Assembly: GCA_012033495.1 (NCBI GenBank)
Contig: JAAUQT010000005.1
Span: 1 to 64,000, forward strand
Reading direction: 5' to 3'
Origin: Cyanobacteria bacterium RM1_2_2
GTDB lineage: Bacteria; Cyanobacteriota; Cyanobacteriia; Elainellales; Elainellaceae
Length of the DNA stretch: 64,000 nucleotides
Part shown: piece by piece, positions 27,864 to 37,090 of the stretch
Position numbering within the stretch: position 1 is the first letter of the stretch
How the letters are laid out: every line of letters starts with the position of its first letter
Notes under the pieces: generated by a model
The model's database searches: none
The model's input: only the letters and a program-made list of their open reading frames with translations
What the model was told of the DNA's origin: nothing
Translations under genes and position numbers: made by a program

Positions 27864-28829
27864 CTATTCCTCTTCAGTTGCTGGGGGGAGATCCTCTTCC
27901 AGCAATTCTTCTACTACTGCGGGCTGATCTGGCTGAGCAGGTTGCAACATCTTTTCACGATATTTTGCAGCCATTTCTTCGGCTTTGTCATAAACAACCT
28001 GCGGGTTCTTGACCATATCTCCTGGTTCTGGCTCAAGCTGCTTGGTAGACAGTGAAATCCGCCCTCGCTCAGCATCAAGGTCAATAATCATCACCTTCAC
28101 TTCATCGTTGACGTTAAACACGCTATGAGGAGTATCGATATGATCATGCGAAATTTCTGAGATGTGCAACAGACCACTTACACCACCGATATCAATGAAT
28201 GCGCCGTAGGGTTTCAAGCCACGTACAGTTCCAATCACCACCTCGCCAACTTCCAAACGGTTCATCTTCCGTTCAACGAGCGCTCGTCGATGGCTCAGCA
28301 CCAGACGGTTTCGATCTTCGTCCACTTCCAGGAATTTCAGCGGCAGTTCTTCCCCAACCAAATCTTCTTTGGGCTTGCGAGTGCTGATGTGAGAACCTGG
28401 AATGAAACCACGCAACCCTTCGATTCGCACCAGTGCTCCACCTCGGTTCGTGGCAAACACCGCGGAGCGCACCGTGGCATCTTCAGCCTGTAGCTGGCGG
28501 ACTCGCTCCCAAGCTCGCATGTACTCAATGCGGCGAATGGAGAGGGTGAGTTGCCCGTCCTCATTTTCGTCAGTTAAAATGAAAAACTCGCGAGTTTCGT
28601 TAGATTGCAGCACCTCTTCAGGGCTATCAATCCGGTTAATCGACATTTCCTGAATTGGAATATAAGCCGCCGTCTTAGCGCCAATGTCAATCAGAGCACC
28701 TCTCGGCTCAATGCTAAATACAGTGCCAGCCACAATATCACCGGGGCTGAAGTGGTAGTCATATTGATCGAGAAGAGCGGCAAAATCTTCATGAGTAAAG
28801 CCGATAGTTGTTACTTGCTGATTGACCAT
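27864..28829 (-). CDS. rpsA: 30S ribosomal protein S1
   Basis: 321 residues, the length usual in cyanobacteria and plastids. Three S1 RNA-binding domains follow each other: the first with GDIVAGTVFSIEPRGALIDIG, truncated here to GTVFSIEPRGALIDIG for reference, the second around GGALVRIEGLRGFIPGSHIS, the third with GEVVIGTVRGLKPYGAFIDI. The tail is acidic (EELLEEDLPPATEEE). S1 brings mRNA to the small ribosomal subunit. It lies downstream of nrdR on the same strand, an order common in cyanobacteria after psbB-psbT, with a 337-bp gap that holds an inverted repeat. Confidence 0.97.
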   Translation of the reverse strand: MVNQQVTTIGFTHEDFAALLDQYDYHFSPGDIVAGTVFSIEPRGALIDIGAKTAAYIPIQEMSINRIDSPEEVLQSNETREFFILTDENEDGQLTLSIRRIEYMRAWERVRQLQAEDATVRSAVFATNRGGALVRIEGLRGFIPGSHISTRKPKEDLVGEELPLKFLEVDEDRNRLVLSHRRALVERKMNRLEVGEVVIGTVRGLKPYGAFIDIGGVSGLLHISEISHDHIDTPHSVFNVNDEVKVMIIDLDAERGRISLSTKQLEPEPGDMVKNPQVVYDKAEEMAAKYREKMLQPAQPDQPAVVEELLEEDLPPATEEE

Positions 28830-29055
28830 GCGATATGTTTCCTAGTGGGTATCTCCGTAATTAATAAGGGTGGTCTAGGGATGAAAGCACTTGGGTCAAT
28901 AGATTAAATCATGTTCAACCTGCTCAAACCCGCAAGAGAAAATCTTTAGCAGCAGCGTAAATTGCACGCGGGGTAAAGTCTCAATATCTTAGACCATAGA
29001 CAAACCATGATAACTTACTCCTGGCAATTAGTGCATCTACCGACAAAAACAAACC

Positions 29056-29125
29056 GTAAGGGCAAAGCATTCGGCAGATAGTTCCTATAAATAGCGAAAA
29101 TTTCTACCAAACGCTTTTGCCTTAC
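29056..29125. repeat. Imperfect inverted repeat (MITE-like)
   Basis: GTAAGGGCAAAGCATT at the left is the imperfect reverse complement of AACGCTTTTGCCTTAC at the right, about 70 bp in all, within the rpsA-nrdR gap (28830-29166). The ends resemble a repeat common in cyanobacterial genomes (GTAAGGGCGAAGCATTCGG type). Only one copy is in the window, so mobility is inferred. Confidence 0.5.
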
Positions 29126-29166
29126 CCCTCCCATTTCAGATTCCCCTTTCCTGGAAATTACCTAAA

Positions 29167-29754
29167 TCAGGTATGGCTCATTGATGGCAAATTGCTTTCT
29201 TGCGAAGGGGATGCAGTGGTTTCAGTGGCGGTTTCAGTGGTGGTTTCAGTGGCGGCAGTTTCTTCAGCCTGCTCAGTCGGCGAGGAGGACTCCGGCTCGT
29301 CAGCAGGGTGCTGTAGATGGTCTAAGGTTTCGATAAAGTCTCGAATTCCCTTAAATTGCCGATGCACTGAGGCAAAGCGAATGTAGGCAACCTCGTTCAA
29401 ATGCTTCAAATGATCGAGGACAAAATCTCCAATTTCACTGCTAGAAACCTCTCGGATAGAGCGCTGCTGAAGTTCTGCTTCAATTTCATCCACCATATTC
29501 TCTAGCTGTGCATGGGGAATGCCTGTCTTTTCGCAAGCTGTAACAATTCCTTGCAGCAACTTAGAGCGATCAAACGACTCACGCTCTCCGCTTTTCTTGA
29601 GCACCACAACCGGAACGAATTCAATCCGTTCGTAGGTGGTAAACCGCCGACTACAGCGCAGACATTCTCTACGTCGTCTCACACTATGCCCGGATTCCGC
29701 TGACCGCGACTCTAAAACCCGATTGTCCGGAAACTGACAAAATGGGCATCGCAT
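29167..29754 (-). CDS. nrdR: Transcriptional repressor NrdR
   Basis: 195 residues. An N-terminal zinc ribbon ([20 protein letters not shown], with [13 protein letters not shown]) is followed by an ATP-cone ([20 protein letters not shown]). NrdR senses the ATP/dATP balance and represses ribonucleotide reductase genes. After the conserved ~155 residues comes a Ser/Thr/Glu/Ala-rich tail ([19 protein letters not shown]) encoded by short repeats (TTTCAGTGGCGG units at 29220-29260), variable and probably disordered. The order psbB-psbT-nrdR-rpsA is common in cyanobacteria. Confidence 0.96.
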   Translation of the reverse strand: MRCPFCQFPDNRVLESRSAESGHSVRRRRECLRCSRRFTTYERIEFVPVVVLKKSGERESFDRSKLLQGIVTACEKTGIPHAQLENMVDEIEAELQQRSIREVSSSEIGDFVLDHLKHLNEVAYIRFASVHRQFKGIRDFIETLDHLQHPADEPESSSPTEQAEETAATETTTETATETTASPSQESNLPSMSHT

Positions 29755-29861
29755 AGCAAATGTCCTCCGGGAAAACTAAACTTGCCTGAGGCAAGACGGA
29801 TGTGAATAGTATTGAATACTTTAAAAGTCTTTCATTGTCATCATACTGCAATTAAACATGC

Positions 29862-29933
29862 AAAAACCTGAGCAGTCTCATGAATTTCATCTGATTAAGG
29901 GAATTAATCAGTATTCAAGAAATCGCTCAGGTC
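29862..29933 (-). terminator. Two-part hairpin after psbT
   Basis: On the minus strand an outer stem ACCTGAGC / GCTCAGGT encloses an inner stem CTGATTAA / TTAATCAG and ends in TTTTTG. It begins about 80 bases after the psbT stop, so it should end the psbB-psbT transcript before nrdR. The large distance between outer arms makes it an unusual terminator. Confidence 0.6.
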
Positions 29934-30013
29934 TTAAGGCTTGAAATCAGGTTGTAACCCTAATCTCAAGCTGAGATAGCGTTACATCTCATCTAGTTTA
30001 GGGCTGCCCCTTC

Positions 30014-30112
30014 CTAGTCTTTGGTGATGCGAGGGGGTTCACGGAATGCGATGGCGAAGAACAATACCCCAATTGCTAAGGCCAAGATCAAAATATAGGC
30101 AACGGCTTCCAT
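30014..30112 (-). CDS. psbT: Photosystem II reaction center protein T
   Basis: A 32-residue single-span thylakoid protein: [20 protein letters not shown], then [12 protein letters not shown]. The match to PsbT is nearly complete over the whole length. PsbT sits at the PSII dimer interface next to D1 and CP47. It lies 128 bp downstream of psbB, as usual, and is presumably cotranscribed with it. psbN and psbH are not found beside it here. Confidence 0.97.
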   Translation of the reverse strand: MEAVAYILILALAIGVLFFAIAFREPPRITKD

Positions 30113-30240
30113 GTCTCGAATTCCTCCGGCTTGCTAACCTAACACGATTCTATGGATCAACATCAAGTTATGTACGTTGAGAGAAGATCTAATCAACCTA
30201 ACTAGATTCGTTAGACCCTCTCTACATTTTAAATCCACTT

Positions 30241-31776
30241 CTAAGCAGTTGGCTGTTTGCGGCGAGTGGTTTTGTCTCCCAGCTTTTGGAAGTAGCCCCA
30301 CTCAACCTGCTCCTCGGATAAGTCAGGATCAATCCCTGCAAATACATCTCGGAACAGCGTTCTGGAGCCATGCCAGATGTGCCCAAAGAAGAACAGAAGC
30401 GCAAAACAAGCATGACCAAATGTGAACCAACCGCGAGGGCTAGTCCGGAACACCCCGTCAGAGTTGAGCGTTTCCTGATCAAACTCAAACACTTCGCCTA
30501 ACTGAGCTTTACGGGCATAGCGCTTCACTACAGCCGGGTCGTCAAAAGTTAGACCATCCAGCGAACCGCCGTAGAAGCTAGCCGTTACGCCTACTTGCTC
30601 AAAGCTGTACCTCGATTCCGCTCGGCGGAAAGGAATGTCAGCCCGCACCACACCGTCTTTATCGGTCAAGATGACGGGGAAGGTTTCAAAGAAGTTTGGC
30701 ATTCGGCGAACCGTTAGCTCACGCCCTTCAGCGTCTTTGAAAACCACGTGACCCAACCATTCTTGAGCAATTCCGTCTCCTTTCACCATTGGCCCAGTCC
30801 GGAACAGACCCCCTTTGGCAGGGTTGTTGCCAATGTAATCATAGAATGCCAGCTTTTCAGGAATGGCTTCCCATGCCTCAGCCTCAGTTGCACCTGCGTT
30901 GAGGTCAGCCTGAACACGACGCTGAATTTCCTGCTGATAGTAGCCGCTATCCCATTGATAGCGAGTCGGACCAAACAACTCAACAGGAGTAGTTGCGTTG
31001 CCATACCACATGGTTCCAGCCACAACAAACGCTGCGAAGAAGACAGCCGCAATACTGCTGGAGAGAACGGTTTCAATGTTCCCCATCCGCAGGGCGCGGT
31101 AGAGTCGCTCTGGTGGGCGTACCGTTAGGTGGAATAGTCCGGCGATGATGCCCACGATTCCGGCAGCGATATGGTGTGCCACAACGCCGCCTGGATTAAA
31201 TGGATCGAATCCTTCAGGCCCCCAAGAAGGGGAAACGGGCTGGATGCTGCCTGTCAATCCATAGGGATCAGAAACCCACATTCCTGGGCCAAACAGCCCT
31301 GTGAGATGGAAGGCTCCAAAACCGAAGCAAAGCAATCCTGATAAAAATAAATGAATCCCGAACATTTTAGGCAGATCCAGTGCTGGTTCGCCTGTCCGAG
31401 GATCTCTAAAGAGTTCTAAATCCCAGTAAACCCAGTGCCAGCAAGCTGCTAAGAACAGCAAGCCAGACAGAATAATGTGAGCAGCAGCGACGCCTTCAAA
31501 AGACCAGAATCCAGGATCGACCCCTGTTTCGCCTGTCACGCTCCAGCCGCCCCAAGACCCCGTCACACCGAGACGAGCCATGAAGGGGAGAACGAACATG
31601 CCCTGACGCCACATCGGGTTCAAGACCGGATCACTTGGATCGAAAATTGCTAGCTCGTACAATGCCATTGAGCCAGCCCAACCTGCTACAAGAGCAGTAT
31701 GCATGAGGTGTACAGCAATCAGTCTTCCCGGATCATTGAGAACGACTGTGTGCACTCGATACCAGGGTAGTCCCAT
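30241..31776 (-). CDS. psbB: Photosystem II CP47 chlorophyll apoprotein
   Basis: 511 residues, full length. CP47 is the inner antenna of PSII, with six membrane helices and many chlorophyll-binding histidines. The N-terminus [40 protein letters not shown] and the large lumenal loop between helices five and six are all present, as is [19 protein letters not shown] near the end. It is transcribed away from the ferredoxin gene through a 245-bp shared leader (31777-32021), which must hold both promoters; no clear light-responsive box was identified. psbT follows. Confidence 0.99.
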   Translation of the reverse strand: MGLPWYRVHTVVLNDPGRLIAVHLMHTALVAGWAGSMALYELAIFDPSDPVLNPMWRQGMFVLPFMARLGVTGSWGGWSVTGETGVDPGFWSFEGVAAAHIILSGLLFLAACWHWVYWDLELFRDPRTGEPALDLPKMFGIHLFLSGLLCFGFGAFHLTGLFGPGMWVSDPYGLTGSIQPVSPSWGPEGFDPFNPGGVVAHHIAAGIVGIIAGLFHLTVRPPERLYRALRMGNIETVLSSSIAAVFFAAFVVAGTMWYGNATTPVELFGPTRYQWDSGYYQQEIQRRVQADLNAGATEAEAWEAIPEKLAFYDYIGNNPAKGGLFRTGPMVKGDGIAQEWLGHVVFKDAEGRELTVRRMPNFFETFPVILTDKDGVVRADIPFRRAESRYSFEQVGVTASFYGGSLDGLTFDDPAVVKRYARKAQLGEVFEFDQETLNSDGVFRTSPRGWFTFGHACFALLFFFGHIWHGSRTLFRDVFAGIDPDLSEEQVEWGYFQKLGDKTTRRKQPTA

Positions 31777-32021
31777 CGACTACGCTCCTCCTATATGTTT
31801 CAACGCTTCCTTCAGTTTTTTATTAAGGTGCTTAATACTGGTAGCCTACCAGATTAGGGGACACCATTCAGCAGCAACCGCTTACTGTCACCCGCATCAC
31901 CCTGAGCTTTTTAAACTCAAACGCATCGGGTCAACCTAACCTTGGACAGTTTGACAATAAGCTTGTAAAAATGACAGTGTATAAAGAAGTGTAACCAGAG
32001 TGAGAGGGGATTGCAAGCATT

Positions 32022-32447
32022 ATGCAGACAGGCTCTGAAGAACAATCAACTATGGCTACCAGTGACCCGAACAATGCCGATACGCCAGTCAATGAAACCA
32101 GTGCAGCCGATCGTGAGATGACTGCAAAGAAGCCAACGTTTATGTCAGGAAATATTAAGTTTGTTAAAGAAGATCGTGAAGTTGTCGCTGCTAGTGGGGC
32201 TAATCTAAGATTCAAAGCCCTAGAGAACGGCATCGACATTTATACGCTCATGGGCAAGATGATGAACTGCGGCGGCTATGGTCAATGCGGTACTTGCGTT
32301 GTAGAAATTGCCGAGGGGATGGAAAACCTCTCACCTCGCACAGAAGTAGAGGAGCGAAAACTGAAGAAACGCCCTGCAAACTGTCGCCTAGCCTGTCAAA
32401 CGCTGGTGTATGGACCTGTTAGTGTCGTTACCAAACCGAGCAAGTAG
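32022..32447 (+). CDS. 2Fe-2S ferredoxin encoded beside psbB
   Basis: 141 residues. A plant-type ferredoxin fold with the cluster cysteines in [12 protein letters not shown] (C-x5-C-x2-C) and RLACQTL. Unlike photosynthetic PetF it has [16 protein letters not shown] before the cluster, a form that cyanobacteria keep next to psbB. The role, probably electron delivery in PSII assembly or repair, is not established. The first 40 residues are polar and low in complexity; [11 protein letters not shown] at 32142 is an alternative start closer to family length, but a GAGAGGGG site precedes 32022. psbM follows 85 bp downstream. Confidence 0.92.
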   Translation: MQTGSEEQSTMATSDPNNADTPVNETSAADREMTAKKPTFMSGNIKFVKEDREVVAASGANLRFKALENGIDIYTLMGKMMNCGGYGQCGTCVVEIAEGMENLSPRTEVEERKLKKRPANCRLACQTLVYGPVSVVTKPSK

Positions 32448-32532
32448 GCTGGATCACTCGTTTTGTTTAGCGGGCGGTGTATGCTTAGTCCTATAGTCTT
32501 TTAAATGCTGTAGTTGTAGAGGCAGACCCGCA

Positions 32533-32640
32533 ATGCAAGTTAATGATCTAGGTTTTGTAGCTACCATTCTTTTTGTGCTCGTTCCATCCGTTTTTCTGCT
32601 CATTCTTTACATTCAAACAGCTAGCCGCGAAGCAAAATAG
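32533..32640 (+). CDS. psbM: Photosystem II reaction center protein M
   Basis: 35 residues: [20 protein letters not shown], then [15 protein letters not shown]. The match to PsbM is almost complete. It is a single-span thylakoid protein at the PSII dimer interface. It lies downstream of the ferredoxin gene on the same strand and is followed by a strong terminator, so ferredoxin and psbM are probably one transcript. Confidence 0.97.
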   Translation: MQVNDLGFVATILFVLVPSVFLLILYIQTASREAK

Positions 32641-32679
32641 CAGCCTGCACTTTGAATGTGAGTCATTATTATGAATAGT

Positions 32680-32722
32680 AAAAAAGCGTCGATGTTTCTT
32701 AGGTGTGACTCGACGCTTTTGC
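32680..32722 (+). terminator. Rho-independent terminator after psbM
   Basis: AAAAGCGTCGA and TCGACGCTTTT form an eleven-pair stem with a loop of about 17 bases, followed by TTTTG. Flanking A and T tracts on both sides mean it could also stop the convergent stress-protein transcript. Confidence 0.88.
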
Positions 32723-32775
32723 TTTAGGCTAAAGTGCAGTTGAGAGGGCAATCGGAATTCTCTCAATCTCCTGTT

Positions 32776-33615
32776 TCAACGCACCAGTAAAACAGGACAG
32801 TTAGCGTATACCCGCACATAATCTGAGAGCGATTGCCCTAACAGTCGATCAAGGTCAGGCAGCCCTTTAGCGATTGAAGGACGACGATCGGGAGAGCCTA
32901 GGATCAGCAAATCAACGTTTAGTTCCTCTGCCGTTTGGCAAATCCGTTCTCCGGCCTTCCCTTCAGGCGCAACACACTTGTAATTGATGCCCATTTTTTT
33001 AGCTTCGTTAATTGCCGGAATCAGCACCGGATCTTCGTTGGGGTTGGCGGCAATTTCTCCAGGTTTCAGCTTTAGGTCAGGATTAGTGTGCACCAAAATA
33101 AGCTGTCCGTTTTTGATATCGCGGATTAAGGAAAGCGCCAATTTCAAACATTGCTGAGCCGATTCGGATTTATCAAGCGCAACCATGATTCGATTAATTT
33201 TTTTGACATAGATGTCATCTTTCACCAGCAGCATTGGGCGCGAGGAAAGCTGAAAAACATACTGGCTTACCGAGTTTTCGAGAATGGATTGAAGGCGCTT
33301 CAACCCCCGCGATCCCATAATGATCAAGTCGGCATTGAGATCTTCAGCAACGCGACAAACAATATCTTTTGGATCGCCCTGCTGCAAAATCGGATTGATG
33401 CGACTCGGCTCTAGATTCAAATCTTGAACCGCTTGAGCCAACATTTTGCCTCCCTCTTCGAGTTTTTGAGTCATACCCTCGGCGGTTACTTGAGGCGAAA
33501 CAACGTGAAGAACTGTTACTGAAGCACGCTGGAACAGCGGGATATCCATCAGCATTTTCAGCATGTCTCTCGTTTGCCCAGTACCAGAGAGCGCCAGTAA
33601 AATTTTTTCTATCAT
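32776..33615 (-). CDS. Tandem universal stress protein
   Basis: 279 residues made of two Usp domains. The first (1-140) has the nucleotide-loop pattern IIMGSRGLKRLQSILENSVS; the second (145-279) has LILGSPDRRPSIAKGL followed by LLGQSLSDYVRVYANCPVLL. Usp proteins bind ATP or other nucleotides and act in stress survival. The first domain keeps the G-2x-G-type loop less strictly than the canonical family, so ATP binding is uncertain. Cytoplasmic, stand-alone gene, convergent with psbM. Confidence 0.93.
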   Translation of the reverse strand: MIEKILLALSGTGQTRDMLKMLMDIPLFQRASVTVLHVVSPQVTAEGMTQKLEEGGKMLAQAVQDLNLEPSRINPILQQGDPKDIVCRVAEDLNADLIIMGSRGLKRLQSILENSVSQYVFQLSSRPMLLVKDDIYVKKINRIMVALDKSESAQQCLKLALSLIRDIKNGQLILVHTNPDLKLKPGEIAANPNEDPVLIPAINEAKKMGINYKCVAPEGKAGERICQTAEELNVDLLILGSPDRRPSIAKGLPDLDRLLGQSLSDYVRVYANCPVLLVR

Positions 33616-33806
33616 ACCTACTCCTAAAAGCTCAGTTTTTCGTGGCTGTGGTGGGTAAAAGCCAGCCCCATTTTCCGATCGAAAATCAATTTGGCTGCTG
33701 CCTATAAACGCCCCAAGACCCAGTGTATGACGGACGAAATACTAGAAAAGCAGTTGCAAAATGAATTGTTTCAATTAGGGGGGTGAATTGCACGAAGCTT
33801 AACCTA

Positions 33807-34598
33807 TCAGCGTTGCACCGTTGCCAGCAACTTATTCAAGCGTTTCGGTTTATATTGGGCGGCAGGATACTGATCTACATGGCGATAGATGCCTACTCCC
33901 CCACTGACTCGGCAGGTAAAGAACTCTACAAGCGCTTGTCCATCGGGCATCACTTTTGTTTTAGGAGCTAAATCCTTAGGCTGTTCGGTTTGCCATTGCC
34001 ACTTCACTTGGGCTGGCACAGAATCGATGAGGCGATGATGCGTCCAGTTGCGAAAATGCCCGTTCGCTCCAAATTCTCGCAGTTCTCGGTCAAAGATAGA
34101 AGCAACCAGAAACGAAACGGTTGAGCGATCACCGTCGATTGCTTCCATCACATCTGCCAAAGCACCTGCTGGAGCCGGAGGCTGCTTAAAGCTTTCACTG
34201 GTTCCCAGACTCTCTGCCAGCTGCGCCGTTGTTGCCAGTTCTGCTGGCAGGGCAAAGACTAATCCTGCTCGACTCTCTCCATCGCGATAGAGATAACTCA
34301 CCAGACGCCAATCTGGTTTTAACCGAAGTCCAGGTAATTTCAGCAGAGCAGCAGCAGGATTCACGGTACTAATTGACCAATGAGCACGAGTTTGGGGAGC
34401 CGCAATTTCTTCAGGCGATAACCCTCCGAAGGTAAACACGCCGCTGAGATCGTCAAGCGATTCAGGTTCAGGAACGTCATCTACATCATCTAACCCTACC
34501 CAAACTTGAGATTGCTTATCAGCATCAACGATAAGTGCATGTTGAATGTACTGTCTAACTTGCTGAATTGCTGCTAATGGAAACCGTTGGATTGACAT
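33807..34598 (-). CDS. Conserved hypothetical protein
   Basis: 263 residues from ATG 34598 (MSIQRFPLAAIQQVRQYIQH); an in-frame start at 34655 would add 19 residues of poor character. No signal peptide, membrane segment or familiar motif is seen. An acidic patch (LDDVDDVPEPESLDDLSG) lies near residue 40, and LVSYLYRDGESRAGLVFALP near the middle. Composition suggests a soluble enzyme or binding protein. I do not recognise the family beyond a cyanobacterial look, and the neighbours do not suggest a role. Confidence 0.7.
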   Translation of the reverse strand: MSIQRFPLAAIQQVRQYIQHALIVDADKQSQVWVGLDDVDDVPEPESLDDLSGVFTFGGLSPEEIAAPQTRAHWSISTVNPAAALLKLPGLRLKPDWRLVSYLYRDGESRAGLVFALPAELATTAQLAESLGTSESFKQPPAPAGALADVMEAIDGDRSTVSFLVASIFDRELREFGANGHFRNWTHHRLIDSVPAQVKWQWQTEQPKDLAPKTKVMPDGQALVEFFTCRVSGGVGIYRHVDQYPAAQYKPKRLNKLLATVQR

Positions 34599-35077
34599 GT
34601 ATGACGTAGAATCTTGTAGGCTGGCAACCCGACAAACGGGTAGCATGGACTTCACTTAGGATCAAGACAAGAATGAGGATAAGATTATTGAACCAGCAAA
34701 GAGATTCACTGAAATGGTCTTTCTAAGGTGACGTTGCATGTGCTCGAAACCCAGGTAATCCCAAAGCAGCCGCAACTGACTCAACTGGCGACTTAATCTG
34801 TGATCACTCCACACCCTATCAGTGTTAGGATTCCCTCATTCTTTGAGCCAGCCATCAAATAGCCCCAAATGATGAAATCAATCAGGGCTGATTGTAATCT
34901 ATTCTTCTATGAATCTTCTAAGAAATAGCTCAACGCTACAACAAATTTAGTCACCGCAGCACTGCCGGCTTTTCTAAACAGTTCTTGCTTAGAGACAGTT
35001 CTTGCTTAGAGGTTGAGCAGAGATTGGTAAGGCTGTTGACCGAATGATTTGGCTGAATGTTTGACTGAATGGCTTGG
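34599..35077. other. Intergenic region with a 17-bp tandem repeat
   Basis: No gene is seen. Two exact copies of ACAGTTCTTGCTTAGAG occupy 34978-35011; the unit resembles the 16-bp repeat at 6964-7006. A run of TGGCTGAATG-like words follows (35040-35080). Confidence 0.45.
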
Positions 35078-35878
35078 CTAAATCGTCACACTGTCACATT
35101 CCGATGGATTGGCTGACTTCTGTTCAGTTCTAGCAAATGGCTCTACATACAAGCCCACGATTTGAAGGAGGGTGTACCAGAAGAAGGTAGGCCCTTCAAC
35201 TAGATATCGCTTCCACAAACGGCGAGGTTCTGAGAGAAGACGGTGCAACCACTCTAAGCCCATCTCGCTAATCCACTTGGGTGCGCGTGTGACATTACCA
35301 GCTTCAAAGTCAATCGTTGCCCCAATTGCCAGAAAGATCTTGACTTTCTTGAAATGTTCTTGATATTTGTGGATGAATTTTTCTTGTTTAGGAGAACCCA
35401 CTCCGACCGCCAGCACCGTTGCATCAGAACGATTAACTAAGTCAATGATGTGTTGGCATTCTGCTTCGCTTTTTTCAAACCCATAGGATGGAGAATGCGC
35501 CCCAACAATAATTTCGCGACCCACTCTTTTATTAATCCGCTTTTGAGCTTCGGCTGCAACTCCTTCGGCGGCTCCAAGCAGAAAAATTCTTACATCTTCG
35601 TTACTTCTGTGATACCAGTAGAAAGCCGGAAACAGGTCAGACCCAGACACTTTTTCACAAATGGGAGACCCCAGCAGCCGAGAAATATAATACAAAATCT
35701 TGCTATCGCAGGTAATGTAGTCGGCAGTTTGGTAAGCGTCAAAAAACTCTCGATCCTTTTGTAGCCTCACCATGTGATCTACATTTGGAGTAAACACAAC
35801 TCCTTCCGTAAGCTTACTCAGCAGATCTGTCATGCTTAAGTTATCAATGGCGGCATTCAATAGTTTGACGCTGCTCAT
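35078..35878 (-). CDS. WecG/TagA/CpsF-family glycosyltransferase
   Basis: 266 residues. Family marks are FTPNVDHMVRLQKDREF (an early N-V-D-H substrate site), YITCDSKILYYISRLLG, the KVSGSDLFPAFY stretch, IFLLGAAEGVAAEAQKR and VGVGSPKQEKFIHKY. The enzymes transfer N-acetylmannosamine (or a related sugar) from UDP to a lipid-linked acceptor in polysaccharide synthesis, at the membrane surface. The acceptor is unknown. C-terminal EWLHRLLSEPRRLWKRYL is typical and may bind membrane. Stand-alone; no export genes are near. Confidence 0.93.
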   Translation of the reverse strand: MSSVKLLNAAIDNLSMTDLLSKLTEGVVFTPNVDHMVRLQKDREFFDAYQTADYITCDSKILYYISRLLGSPICEKVSGSDLFPAFYWYHRSNEDVRIFLLGAAEGVAAEAQKRINKRVGREIIVGAHSPSYGFEKSEAECQHIIDLVNRSDATVLAVGVGSPKQEKFIHKYQEHFKKVKIFLAIGATIDFEAGNVTRAPKWISEMGLEWLHRLLSEPRRLWKRYLVEGPTFFWYTLLQIVGLYVEPFARTEQKSANPSECDSVTI

Positions 35879-36637
35879 TTAAAACACTCCTTCCCAAACG
35901 ATTCTCAAGCACTCAATTCCATCTTTGCTGACTAATCAGCAGACCCAACAGGAGGAACCCATCCTAATTGAACCGACGCGACTCAAACTCGCCTCCTTGA
36001 ACCCGCTCACTGACGCTTATTTAACAAGGGAATACACGAAGCAACTGTGGCTTAACTGAAACTGGGACAAGGTAGAAGGAGTCTACGTTCCACGTCATAA
36101 CAGACTGACATTTTCGATATAAAAATGCCACACCCCAACCGCGAGTTCACTGAAACATTACAACTTTTTTAGTGTGATGCTTCCACTTCAGCTTTTCACA
36201 ACTCAAGCCACCCGATTGAGCTTTACAGAAAATTTATATTAAGGGTCGTTAAAGTCGCATTTGTACGGAACTCATAGTAGTGACGATCTGACTTGTCATT
36301 AGTTTCATCTCGACCCATGACCCATTTCTCTAGTTGAGTTCTTCAGCCCAAACCCCTGCAAGTTTAAACGGAATGCTATTAAACAGACAGTATCTATGGG
36401 GTGAGCTACCCTCTAACGATGGGAGGTGGTGAAAGTGAATTTAGCGATATGTTACTATGGAAGAAACAGAATAAGCAGATTTTCAAGTCTAAGGACGGAA
36501 TACTCGGTTTAGAGTCCGTGCTTCAGGCTATTTAGATGAGGCGTAATGGTGAGTCTAAATCTCTTAGATGAGCAAGAGCAGTTGAGCTTCTCTTGCTGGC
36601 GACTACTAAACCACTTGAAGGCTTTGAGGTTTTCTGA
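35879..36637. other. Long intergenic region with hairpin-rich 3' part
   Basis: About 760 bases between divergent genes. The first 500 show nothing clear. Bases 36430-36600 hold several hairpins: ACGG-AAT-ACTC with GAGTCCGT near 36495, and AGCAAGAG / CTCTTGCT near 36570-36596. These could form a structured leader of the anti-sigma gene. A minus-strand frame at 36532-36882 shadows that gene and is rejected. Confidence 0.35.
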
Positions 36638-37090
36638 GTGATTGCTATCTCGCTACGCCCAACCAACCGAAAATGGGGCACTGTCAGCTTTGCATCCACA
36701 CTGCATTTATGCCCAATTTTGGATCTGCTGATTGCAGATGTTCCCTTGAAGTGGCAGCCAGATGTCCGACTTGGCTTACAAGAGGCCCTCGTCAATGCGG
36801 CAAAGCACGGCAATAATCTTGATCCCAGTAAGACAATTTTGGTGGAATTTTTTGTTCTGGAAGACCAATACTGGTGGGTCATTTCTGATCAAGGAACCGG
36901 ATTTGTGCCTTCTTGCTGCTGTAACCTCAAAGATGAGTCGAAAACCAACATTCTGGATATTGATGAATGCGGGCGTGGGCTATACATCTTACATCAGATT
37001 TTTGATCAGGTGCATTGGAATCCGGAAGGTACAGAACTACGCCTTTGCAAGCAAATGCGGAATTGGGGCAAGCTGGCTTTAGGGCGATAG
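36638..37090 (+). CDS. RsbW-like anti-sigma regulatory ATPase
   Basis: 150 residues, a GHKL ATPase domain of the serine-kinase type. N box [15 protein letters not shown] binds Mg-[12 protein letters not shown] is the G1 box, and GRGLYILHQ the G2-type segment. Such proteins bind a sigma factor or partner switch and phosphorylate a STAS protein. A GTG start at 36638 is used, since no ATG precedes the conserved part. The end overlaps the convergent larC by 12 bp. A STAS gene at 289-648 is a possible partner only by family. Confidence 0.85.
   Translation: MIAISLRPTNRKWGTVSFASTLHLCPILDLLIADVPLKWQPDVRLGLQEALVNAAKHGNNLDPSKTILVEFFVLEDQYWWVISDQGTGFVPSCCCNLKDESKTNILDIDECGRGLYILHQIFDQVHWNPEGTELRLCKQMRNWGKLALGR

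Noticed and set aside
36430-36540. Possible tRNA-like fold
   Set aside because: Stems of wrong length, no T-loop GTTCRA sequence and no anticodon arm.
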